Shown here piece by piece: positions 12,524-21,369 of a DNA stretch of 64,000 nucleotides. The number at the start of each line of letters is the position of its first letter. Positions within the stretch are counted from its first letter, which is position 1. A model generated the notes under the pieces. That model ran no database searches, was not told where the DNA came from, and was given only the letters and a program-made list of their open reading frames with translations. The DNA is from Sordaria brevicollis (taxonomy: Eukaryota; Ascomycota; Sordariomycetes; Sordariales; Sordariaceae): the NCBI GenBank assembly GCA_033439795.1, contig JAUTDP010000021.1:1-64000 (forward strand). Direction: 5' to 3'. Both the position numbers and the translations under genes were made by a program.

Positions 12524-14401
12524 ATGGCCGCGCCAACCTTCCTCTACCTTTCCGACGACCCGCAAGCCTACCTTCTCTTCCTCAAAGACTTCATTCGACC
12601 ATGTCCCGACATCTGCCACAATTGCAAGGTCCGCTGTTGTGACAACTTCATCAAGACCGCCTCCGCTCCTGACCTCGGTTGGAATCGCATATCACCAGAC
12701 GAACGGCTGCGTCCAGCTCACACCTTCCTGAACGTACAGCTTTCCGACCTGGGCATAGATTCAACCAACAACTACGGCCTAGACCTATCCGAAGAAGAAG
12801 TCAACAAGGTCTTCCAACCAGCCGTCCGCCGCTTAACCCTAGACTCAAACTGGTACACCCTAGTCGAAGCCTTTGCAGCAATGACTTGCTACAGAGGCAT
12901 GGGAAGACCGGACCGCGCTCACGACCAGTACGATCAGTACAAGCTTGGAAAGAAGATCGTGTGGATGGCCTGTCCACGGTTCACAGCTTATGAGCTAGCT
13001 AGACCGAGACGGAACGGGGATATCATGGCCAAGTGGCTATGGAATCTCGCCCAACTTTTGTCCGATGGAGCGGACGTTTACCTTTCCTCGCCTTCCCTTC
13101 CGAAGACCGAGAACGAGTATCTTTCCCGTCCCTCCTCCGACGACTCCATGGACGTAGACAAGCCAGCAGACAGAACCACCTGCACCTGCCCCCTCTTCTC
13201 CGTCCTCAACGGCCGCCACCCCGACGCTTTCACAGGGTACGAATGGATCAACCTCGTCCTCCGCACCGCCCAATCTCGCATCGAGTCTTCACTCCTGGAA
13301 GCCTGGTCCCAACCTCTCACCCCCGACGAGCTTCTATCCTCCTCCACCCCCTACCGCCCCTTATGTCCCGGCTACGACTGCCGCACCGACACCCACTGGC
13401 AAGAAGACTTTGTTCACAAGCGCAACAACGTCATGGGTTCTTCCAAACTCCAAAACGCCGGTTTCGAGGCCGACGTCGACTTGATTCGTCTTCTAGGCGA
13501 CGCCCCCGTCCCCATCGATCCCGAACATCACCAGCAGCACCAACAGGACGAGGAAAGCCTGGACTCCAACCCAGGCCAAGGCGGCGGCGGTGGCGGCGGT
13601 CCATTCGACTACTCCCTCATCGACCCTCTTTCCTCCCCGCCCTCCAGCTACCACGACACCCTGATCCCAGGATATTCCATCCCCACCGGAACTTGCTTGG
13701 ACTTCGACTCCGACATCCCCGGGGGCGGCCACTCCTTCACCGCAGCATTCAAGCTCGTCTACAACTACACCGACCAGGCCTTATCCATCCGTTTCCCGCA
13801 TTTCTTCCGGCAGACTCTCTTCAAAGCCTATCTAGCTCGCACCTTCCGTTACAGCCCCGGGTGCGACACGGGCGAGTCCAAAATCCCGGATTTGTTTCTT
13901 CGAGGGGTGTTTGAGTCGGAACCCTGCCTCTGCCCCTTCCCCTCCTCCTCCGAATCTTCCCGCTTCACCCAGCAGCGCCATCGTATCCCCCTTCCACCAA
14001 TGAAATCCCTCTTCAACCTCGCCCTCCACTCCTCCCACCACCGCCGCTCCTCCATCCTTTCTATCCCCTTGGACCTCATCAACCCCAAAACCAATCCCAA
14101 CACCAACAGAAAAGTAAGACCCTTCACCATGCCAAACCTCCAAAGAAACATCGGCGCGAACCTAGAAAACAACTTTGACTTCCGCCCCTCGTCAGCGGCG
14201 CAAGGGTGGGGGATTTCGCACGGACGGGTGGACAGAGAGGGAAGCGGAGCGGCGGATTACGAGGATGCGTGTTTGTTTTGGGGGTGTCGGCATTTGATGA
14301 GGAGGGTTTTTGAGTGGGAAGATGTACCTGGGAGTTGGCCGGGGAGGTTGGGGTGGGAGATGGACATGTTGGAGGGGGGTGAGGGGGGTGAACCTCGGTA
14401 G
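12524..14401 (+). CDS. P1: fungal protein of unknown function, CxxCxxxCC family
   Basis: An intronless frame of 625 residues whose ATG has a near-ideal context (CCACCATGG). It is clearly paralogous to P2 at 16490-18178 (minus). Shared blocks include the N-terminal LSDDPQ-YLL-LKD segment, a C31-x2-C34-x3-C38-C39 motif (DIC..CK.RCC), KVFQPAVRRLT (95-105), RPDR (128-131), LGKK (141-144), CTCPLF (220-225) and GRHPD-FTG-EWI (230-242). I do not recognise the family. The paired Cys clusters could bind metal, which is inference. The middle (about 330-400) carries Gln/His, Gly and Pro/Ser low-complexity stretches that P2 lacks. There is no signal peptide or membrane segment. P1 reads on about 24 residues past the point where P2 ends (FEWE against FEME), ending in a Gly/Glu-rich tail, as if an ancestral stop was lost. 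Confidence 0.85.
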   Translation: MAAPTFLYLSDDPQAYLLFLKDFIRPCPDICHNCKVRCCDNFIKTASAPDLGWNRISPDERLRPAHTFLNVQLSDLGIDSTNNYGLDLSEEEVNKVFQPAVRRLTLDSNWYTLVEAFAAMTCYRGMGRPDRAHDQYDQYKLGKKIVWMACPRFTAYELARPRRNGDIMAKWLWNLAQLLSDGADVYLSSPSLPKTENEYLSRPSSDDSMDVDKPADRTTCTCPLFSVLNGRHPDAFTGYEWINLVLRTAQSRIESSLLEAWSQPLTPDELLSSSTPYRPLCPGYDCRTDTHWQEDFVHKRNNVMGSSKLQNAGFEADVDLIRLLGDAPVPIDPEHHQQHQQDEESLDSNPGQGGGGGGGPFDYSLIDPLSSPPSSYHDTLIPGYSIPTGTCLDFDSDIPGGGHSFTAAFKLVYNYTDQALSIRFPHFFRQTLFKAYLARTFRYSPGCDTGESKIPDLFLRGVFESEPCLCPFPSSSESSRFTQQRHRIPLPPMKSLFNLALHSSHHRRSSILSIPLDLINPKTNPNTNRKVRPFTMPNLQRNIGANLENNFDFRPSSAAQGWGISHGRVDREGSGAADYEDACLFWGCRHLMRRVFEWEDVPGSWPGRLGWEMDMLEGGEGGEPR

Positions 14402-15537
14402 AGAGGGAAGGTTAGAGGTTTTCGGGGGGGACTTGGGCTTTGTTGAAGGTGATGGAGGGGAGGGGAGGGTTCTGAAATTTTACGAAGGATGGTTAGAGGG
14501 GGGATAAGTGGAGATGAGGTGGTTACTGAGTTTAACTAATAGGATTGAAAGGAGGCGGGCAGAGGAAGCGTGGGGCTGGTCTTACAGGTAGAAGTATCTA
14601 TGAGAAGATCTCCGACTGGGATGGCGGAAGCTATTCTTGGAAATTGAATTTTGAGTGATTTATGACTCTCAAATGCCTGAGCGCAACATATCTATGGTAC
14701 ATAAACTTTCTTGCTTTCATCGCTTTCATCGGCGTGACCAGTTGATTATGTAGAACACGGTAGCTTCTGAGGTACAATTAGGCAATCTGGTAACATCGCA
14801 GGGCGATGACCATGAGAAGGAAACTTGGCTACCTATTTATTCACCGACCGTTTTAACTTTATACAAACACCCAAACGCCACCCACAATAATCTTCAGCCA
14901 TCGGGTTGTTTATAAATATCATTTACTTCTTCAGTTATATATTGGGAGTTTGAGCATGGTATGTAGCAGAAAAAGCATGTAGGGACTGCATTGGGCATGT
15001 TAAAAGCACAGGAAAATACCACGTAGCAGGTGGAATCGTCTACCATAGATAGTATAACACCTCAAAAGTTCCAACTTCTGCTATAGGTCAATACCCACAA
15101 GTAACGAATGATCCGTACATGGAAGACGTAATGTGCATCATTACATTCCAGTCGACTGTTGGTAACCCTTCAAGTAACAAAATCTGGGAGATACCGTAAA
15201 ATTGCACGGCATCCGGCATCCGGTATCAGGGTTACTAGTGGCCGAGGAACTCTACGGTACATCCACATGGGTAGATCATTACATTACTGTATTACCTACG
15301 CTCCATACACCAGAGTAATAAAAAGAGTTGCTTTGAGCATCAAAGGAGGCAAAGCTGCAAAGCGCTAGCCATCGCCGCCATTCCATACAAACAAACCCAG
15401 AAAGCAGGATGCAGAACAATGTACTAGAAAAGGAAGCTTGGAGACAAAGAGTTCAACTACCTCCAAGTACCGCTGAATTCCGGGGGGTATATTTATTATC
15501 TTGGGGTTCTTAGAGTTAAACGTGTAAAAGTACTTGC
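14402..15537. other. Intergenic region downstream of P1, no gene seen
   Basis: G-rich for the first 120 bp, then moderately AT-rich. A short frame at 15159-15368 has no support. The region contains the 3' flanks of the convergent pair P1/P2. Confidence 0.5.
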
Positions 15538-15540
15538 TAA

Positions 15541-15660
15541 GGTAGTATTTGTTTCCCCACGATTTGGCGTAAATTCAGCCTGGCGTATATTATTTACGAA
15601 AAAAGCTTGGGCCACATCGCTCATGCGGCGTATCCTCATCTGCACCCCCCCCCTTCTTCG

Positions 15661-15698
<38 letters not shown>

Positions 15699-15955
15699 AA
15701 CCGAAGATGATGGCGATAACTACCTTATACGCCAATTTACTCTTTTTGGGGCGTATATCACTTTTTATCACTTTTTCGCAAATTTCCCCCACGAAAAAAA
15801 GACTTTGCGCAAGGTTATCCAAGGCAATTGCGAGGCTATCTGAGGGGGTCGAAATTATACGATGTTTACGAATTATAAACAAACGGTGGTTTTCTTTTAC
15901 GCATGCGCAAAAAAAGGGGGTGTTTACGCCAGATCGTAGGGAAATAAACACTACC
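15541..15955. mobile_element. Non-autonomous TIR element (PIF/Harbinger-like), 415 bp
   Basis: The left end reads GGTAGTATTTGTTTCCCC and continues ACGATTTGGCGTAAA. The reverse complement of the right end reads GGTAGTGTTTATTTCCCT and continues ACGATCTGGCGTAAA. These inverted repeats of about 33 bp differ only by transitions. Both ends are flanked by TAA (15538-15540 and 15956-15958). A TAA/TTA three-base duplication is typical of PIF/Harbinger elements. There is no coding capacity, and a 32-T run lies inside. It sits between the convergent 3' ends of P1 and P2. Confidence 0.8.
15663..15694 (+). repeat. T32 homopolymer inside the TIR element
   Basis: A run of 32 T residues preceded by a C9 run (15645-15653) and a short TTCTTCGTC segment. 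It is likely hypervariable in length. Confidence 0.9.
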
Positions 15956-15958
15956 TAA

Positions 15959-16489
15959 CAAATTTACCTAGGGATCGGGTTGTGGCAGAGAAATCCGGGC
16001 ACATAACAGCCAACCCTCAAGATATACCTACCCCCCGGAATCCTGCGGTATTCCTCAAACGAAGACCATCATCACCTGAAACCTGCATTACCGGCTGTCA
16101 ACATAAACTGCAGGTATAAACAATTAAATCCGTACACTCGAAAGGACCGAATCTTTCAAGATACTGATACCATTCCCATAGCAGATTCACATGCTACGAA
16201 GCGCCAGGAAGGGCACCAACGACAGACAGGGTCAGGGATGCTTTTACAAGGCTGCTCACGGCATGTTCACAATGGTTTAAATCGTATAACTCTGCCTTGA
16301 TCTACCTAAGATGTATTCCCTGCCCAACCTTTTCCCCGTCTTTGCAGCCGGTATCTACCAATCTCTCAGCACTTTTCTCCCCAACACGCATTACAATCCT
16401 TCTTTCCCTCCCTCCTTCCAATCCCCTCCAGTTCTTCAATCCTCCACCCTCCCAACAACATCCCAACGGCACATCTTTGGCTAACACGT
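15959..16489. other. Intergenic region between the TIR element and the 3' end of P2
   Basis: No gene is seen. Small frames such as 16297-16509 overlap the P2 3' flank and are C/T-rich artefacts. Confidence 0.5.
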
Positions 16490-18178
16490 CTACTCCATCT
16501 CAAACGTAAACCCCCCCCTCATAAACTCCTCCGGGCCCCAATGCAATCTCCAATCCTCCTCATCCGCCCCATCCCACTCCCCATTCCTCGGAACCAACTC
16601 ATTTACGGGCACCACATTCCCCTCCTCATCTCTCAACTCCTCAAACGTCCCTGCCCAACTCCACTGCCTCGTTCCAAGATTCGGCATCCCCTCCCTCCAC
16701 TTTTTCACTCCCTCCCTTTTGTTATAGTCGACAGGTACTTCCCAAACCTCTCTCGTTTCCTTCCTCAACTCTTTAACCGCATCCTCAAATACCTTCTTCA
16801 TTGGATGCCTTTCCGGGTCATTCGGGTGAGGGTCAGGCAGAAAAGAGAAACAAGAAGCAGTAACCCAATCCACCCCCTCCCCCACCCTCCCAAACCTCCC
16901 CATCGGCCTATTCAACTTCATCCCGGCGTTCAGCGCCATGAAAGTCGCCAGCATGCTGCCGCGCATGTGATGCGCGAATTTGCCCCGGTCGAACGTTTCC
17001 AGGGTTTGGTGCGGGAGGTGGAACCAGGGGGGTGTTGAGTCCGAGTTTTGAAACATCTCCAGCAGTTGGAGCACTTGGTTCTCCCTGCAGCTTTTAAAGG
17101 AGAAGTTCTGAAACTCCGGCGAGGATGACGGCGGCGAGGAGGACGGCGGGGAGGCGATAATTATATTGAGCGGGTGACAACCAGTTGGAACGTCAAACCC
17201 GAACAAAAACGATAGTTCGATGTGGCGCGGGTCCGAGTTGATGATATCCGGGGTGTAAACGGCGTTTCGGGACTCGATGTTTTTCCTGATGCGGGAGTAG
17301 CCGTGAGGGGTTTGGTGCCAGGTTGTGTCCTTGCGAGAATCGTAGCCGGGGATTAAGGGTCGAGACGGGGAGGCGAGACCGAGTTCCTCCTCAAAAAGGG
17401 GAGCAGCGCACCACGCACTCAGAAGAGCAGGATCGATGCGCTCGCGAGCAACGGATAAGACGAGGTCGATCCATTCGAATCCGGTGAAGGTGTCGGGGTG
17501 TCGACCTTGCAAACAGGAGAAGAGTGGGCAGGTACAGCCTTCCTGCTCCTTTTCTATTTTCTCCCCTTGATCAGAGGAATTGCCAACGGCAGCCGCAGTA
17601 GCAAGGTAACCCCCCGCCCCATCAGACAAACACTGCCCCAACCCCCTAACAAACCACTCAATCATTCCCCCCCTCGCCTTCACCATATCCACGCCTGTAA
17701 ACCTAGGCCAGCACATAACCTTCATCTTCTTGCCCAAACAAAACGGATCAACACCGTGCTGGTTCCTCTCGGCATCATACCGATCAGGTCTGGCAGGACC
17801 GCGGTAGGCCGTCATTGCCACGGCGCAGGAATAGACCTCTTCCCAGGCGCGGTCAATCGTCAACCTTCTCACTGCTGGCTGGAAGACTTTATCAATCTCT
17901 GCCTCGGGGAGTTCAAGTCCGTAGGCATTGGAGGCGGTGATGCCGAGGGCAGAAAGTTGGGAGTCGAGACGCGTGTGTTCGGGCCGCGGACGGCCGTCGG
18001 GGGCAAGACGACCCCAGGCTAGACCGGGCGAAGAGGCAGTTTTGATGTAAGATTCGCAGCAGCGAGTCTTGCAGCCCTTGCAGATATCGGTAGAGGGGCG
18101 GATATAGTCCTTGAGAAGAAGGAGATAGGATTGGGGGTCGTCGGAGAGGTAGTTGAAGATGGGACTTCCGCCGATCAT
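16490..18178 (-). CDS. P2: paralogue of P1, CxxCxxxCC family, unknown function
   Basis: A single-exon gene of 562 residues starting at the ATG at 18178-18176 (context AAAATGA). It shares with P1 the N-terminal LSDDPQ-YLL-LKD block, C33-x2-C36-x3-C40-C41, KVFQPAVRRLT (98-108), RPDR (130-133), LGKK (148-151), CTCPLF (215-220) and GRHPD-FTGFEWI (225-237), with gaps in between. The C-terminal halves are much more divergent. The family is not recognised and no membrane segment is visible. The gene is convergent with P1 and lies on the same strand as gene A, whose relic ends 240 bp upstream of the P2 start. The divergence suggests an old duplication or one that escaped RIP: the reading frame is intact and GC-rich. 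Confidence 0.85.
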   Translation of the reverse strand: MIGGSPIFNYLSDDPQSYLLLLKDYIRPSTDICKGCKTRCCESYIKTASSPGLAWGRLAPDGRPRPEHTRLDSQLSALGITASNAYGLELPEAEIDKVFQPAVRRLTIDRAWEEVYSCAVAMTAYRGPARPDRYDAERNQHGVDPFCLGKKMKVMCWPRFTGVDMVKARGGMIEWFVRGLGQCLSDGAGGYLATAAAVGNSSDQGEKIEKEQEGCTCPLFSCLQGRHPDTFTGFEWIDLVLSVARERIDPALLSAWCAAPLFEEELGLASPSRPLIPGYDSRKDTTWHQTPHGYSRIRKNIESRNAVYTPDIINSDPRHIELSFLFGFDVPTGCHPLNIIIASPPSSSPPSSSPEFQNFSFKSCRENQVLQLLEMFQNSDSTPPWFHLPHQTLETFDRGKFAHHMRGSMLATFMALNAGMKLNRPMGRFGRVGEGVDWVTASCFSFLPDPHPNDPERHPMKKVFEDAVKELRKETREVWEVPVDYNKREGVKKWREGMPNLGTRQWSWAGTFEELRDEEGNVVPVNELVPRNGEWDGADEEDWRLHWGPEEFMRGGFTFEME

Positions 18179-18299
18179 TTTGGGTCGTTATGGGCGTAAA
18201 TGTGGGAAAACGATGGTAAGTCTGCAGTAGATGTTCTGTTGAAGATACTGGAAGAATGAGGCAGTTGTCCCAAGTCCTCGGGGAAACTTCCGGGATCGT

Positions 18300-18308
18300 T
18301 TATTTATA
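18300..18308 (-). promoter_or_regulatory. Possible TATA element of P2
   Basis: The minus strand reads TCTATAAATAAAC, about 120 bp upstream of the P2 start codon. Position and sequence only. Confidence 0.45.
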
Positions 18309-18419
18309 GACCCCAGGCTGGTATCAATCTCCTGGCTGGCTTGCTCACCATCGACGCCATATCTGCTTTCCTGTCACGCCTGTGTATCACATCCGGCCAA
18401 CCCGGGGATGTCCTCCTCA

Positions 18420-18690
18420 TCATAGCAGTTCACCCTCCCTCGGGAGCCTACCCACTCCATCCTGTCTTGCAAAACCGGTTGCGTTTTCTAACTCCGTCAC
18501 GATAAATAAGAACCGGTTCGTTCGTTCACCTGCTCCATATTGCACTCTCGGCACCTTCTCTCTCCACTTATCCCGCACACCGGAGTTTTCGGGCATGAAC
18601 CTGTCACCGCACATTTTGTTCGCTCTCCTCTGGATATGCTTGACAATCTCATCACCCGACGCATCGCTACTGCATTCCAGCCTGCAAAGA
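18420..18690 (-). pseudogene. C-terminal relic of the gene A/B family
   Basis: Minus-strand translation gives ECSSDASGDEIVKHIQRR, then KVPRVQYGAGERTNRFLFIV, ending REGELL and a stop at 18420. Gene A ends with CSSNASADEIVEYIEER ... RVPRVQYGVDEQTGRLGFVV ... KGEEL, and gene B with CSSNSSASQIVKHIRQR ... EPRVQYGVDQSSGRLAFVI. So this is a third copy of the last 90 or so residues, directly downstream of gene A in the same orientation. The frame breaks upstream of CSSD (an inserted GGAAT-like stretch) and the rest of the gene is absent. The IVKHIQRR part is closer to gene B than to its neighbour gene A. Confidence 0.8.
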
Positions 18691-18722
18691 TGGCGAATAG
18701 GGCAAGTTGCTGATGCAGGGCT

Positions 18723-19768
18723 TTACAACTCCTCGCCCTTCACCGGCGGCCTCACCGATACCTTCCTCCATCCAACCCCCTCACCATCACCAAATCCCTC
18801 CATCGGTTCCTGAACCACAAACCCCAACCGACCCGTCTGCTCATCAACCCCGTATTGCACCCTCGGAACTCTCTTTCTCAGCGACGAAGACTTGGACGAG
18901 TCGCTACCACCACCCCCAGCCCTCTCCTCGATATACTCCACAATCTCATCCGCCGACGCATTACTGCTACACCCCCTCAAGATATCAGCCAAAGTATCTG
19001 CAGGTCTGTGATGGAGCGGTCGGCAGTAGCCATCTCGGTCCCCGTTGACAGTCGCCGAGCTCGTACTGCTGTCACTCTGTGGTGAAGTCGGCGTGACACT
19101 TCCACTACTGCTTCCTCCGGTCGAACTCATCCCACCCGTGCATGTGTACTGCGGACTGCCACCAAAGAAAGCATTTGCCAGCTCCAACGGACTCATACTA
19201 ACATCCCTCCCCAGTTTCCAGGTCCCACTTCCCATCGCCTTATGCGCGTGCCAAAACAATAGCACCACCGTAGCCAGCGGCCCCAAGATCGCAACCACAA
19301 CAGCTATGCCCAACTCCGTCCTATGCAGTCGGTAGTGCACTCTCGTCTTGGTGCTGACATACGTCAGATTCGTCTGTTTGATTGTCCCCAGTTCTTTAAG
19401 CAAAAAGTTCTTTTTGGCCTCTAGTATCCTGGCCTCCTCCTTCCTCAACTCCGCTCCTTCCAGGATCGAAAGCCGTAAACCCAGCTCGCGATAGGCATTC
19501 ATGATGTCGTCGAACGGATCGGCAAACGTCCCGTGACACCAGGGATAGCTGCTATTAGGTTCGGGCTTGCGCGCGTAGAGGTATGGGGAAAGACCCCGGT
19601 TGTAGTTTTGCTGGTACGCACCGGGAGCGGAATTGACGACGACTTGGGATTTGCCCCCCATTAACTCATCCCCGAAAACGCGAAGGGGGTGGATGGTGTT
19701 TTTTTCACCGTCGATGCGGCTGTCGCGGTACATGCTTTGGGTGCGTCAGCAGCCAATCTCGGTCGGTA

Positions 19769-19801
<33 letters not shown>

Positions 19802-21369
19802 AGACGTACAGTTCCTTAACAACTTTATCCTCCCTCCAATTATTAGACGCAAGCGTCACGTTTGCCCCGTCCGTAAACAGCTGGTACTCTACCACCGCTG
19901 GCACCAATCTGCATTCATGGACCACCGTATAGCCCTCGCATGCGTCAGACTCTTTACGTAGGATGGTCACGTTCAGCGCGGAAAAGTCCCACTCTTTATC
20001 GCTATTCGGCTCCCAGCCCGGGTGTTCGACACTCCAGTCGTCCAGCTCGTAAGCGCGTGTTCGGCTGATGGCCACCTCGAAGAAGGTTGTGTTTCCGCGT
20101 GGGTGCTCATCGACGATGATAGCATGCATTGTTCGCTCGTTGATCTTGTAGTAATTGCGTCTCTGTGTGCAGTTTCTTGCATTGAACCCAAGTGCCTGGG
20201 ATAGATGCGCCGGTCAGCAGAGTATCCCAATACTTCCTAATCTATACATGTCCAGACCGGTATTATACTAGACTTGTGGTGATAAATGTGAGGAAGCACA
20301 CACCTGAACAGTCAAATTGCACTTCTCACATGGCTCTATGTCGGGAATCTCAATCGGTATCTTTGCCTGGAACGCCTGGACAGCCTGAGCGAAGCCATCA
20401 GAGAATCTGGAGACAGAGGTGTTGCCCTGCTCAATCAGTACGCCACCCCAACCATCCGTCACGGCTGGCCTGATGTAAAGGTCCATGGACCCCGGAATGA
20501 TTCGGTCAGTTGTTTCGACCGATAGGACTTTTTGCATTAGAGGGCCGCGGCCAATACTGCTGACAGTTACCAGTATGCAAGCTGTCTCGGGTCAAAATAG
20601 GCGTTAGGGTAAGCAATTGGACAGGACAAAAGGTTTCAAACATGGAGACTTACCCAAACTGATCATGAAACTTCCTCGCTTGTGTATGGACTTTATCGCT
20701 CCCCAGGCACTGCCCGCGCCTTTGGTGAACCGGTGCAAATCCGTAATTGGTATTCCATTGGGCTCCATGGCCAGGAACCAAAACATCATGGTCCAAGCAC
20801 TGGTGAAAGCGAATCCCATTAACGCATTTGAGGTAGTCGAGATGAGAGACAGGACTTCGGACGGTTGTGTCATCAAGGGAAAGGTCCACGTGTCGACCTC
20901 GACATCATCGGCTTTCTCAACAACGACCCAAGCGAGAACAATGCCTTGAGCGAGTGTTAACAGTAGCACTTGGCTTGTATTTGACATGCCGTACGGTGGG
21001 AAACTTACAGACGATGTAAAGAATCATGGCAAGGAGGGTTAGCCATGGAAAGTTCTTCATAGTCCGCCACGGAAGGGGGTTGGACACTCCTATCGGCCCG
21101 GTAGTAGCTGGGCCTGCCTGCCGAAGTCCCTTTTCCCCGTTACTTGCCAGTGACAGCGGCATTGGCTGCCAGCTAGCAGAAAGCTGGTTGCGTCGCTTTT
21201 GCTCATTCACGGCTCCATAATGCGCATTTTGGAAGCTTGGGGCATACAGAGGCTGAGGACTTTGAACGGGAGTCTCGCCGTCCAAGTCGGAGTTGTCGGA
21301 GCTGCTTGAGCCGACGTGGTGCCACTGTCGAGAGTTGTGGGGAGGGTGCCCTCCACCTGGTGAATCCAT
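18723..21369 (-). CDS. Gene A: five-exon membrane protein, DUF3176-like architecture
   Basis: Exons on the minus strand: 21369-21009, 20944-20654, 20581-20304, 20195-19810 and 19734-18723. The total is 2328 nt, 775 residues, with intron phases 1, 1, 0, 2. Introns start GTAAGT, GTAAGT, GTGTGT and GTACGT, and three contain clear CTGAC/CTAAC branch sites. Acceptors are AAG, CAG, CAG and AAG. The boundaries were fixed by comparison with paralogue gene B. The predicted product has a Ser/Gln-rich N-terminus (1-100), three hydrophobic segments in the first third, and a Cys-containing loop domain with N-glycosylation-like sites. A TM segment follows at about 580-602 (LGIAVVVAILGPLATVVLLF), then SMSPLELANAFFGG and a Ser/Thr-rich cytosolic-type tail ending PRVQYG...GEEL. 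The layout recalls fungal DUF3176 membrane proteins; the family name is an inference and the function is unknown. Confidence 0.8.
19775..19800 (-). repeat. C26 tract (G26 on plus) in intron 4 of gene A
   Basis: Twenty-six G residues on the plus strand. On the coding strand this is a C run beginning three bases after the GTACGT donor, so it fills the 5' part of a 75-nt intron (19809-19735). Gene B has only a short C5 stretch at the equivalent place. Confidence 0.95.

Noticed and set aside
13033..13914. 293-codon plus-strand Arg/Pro/His-rich frame within P1
   Set aside because: Out-of-frame shadow of P1 with extreme composition. P1 is supported by its paralogue P2.
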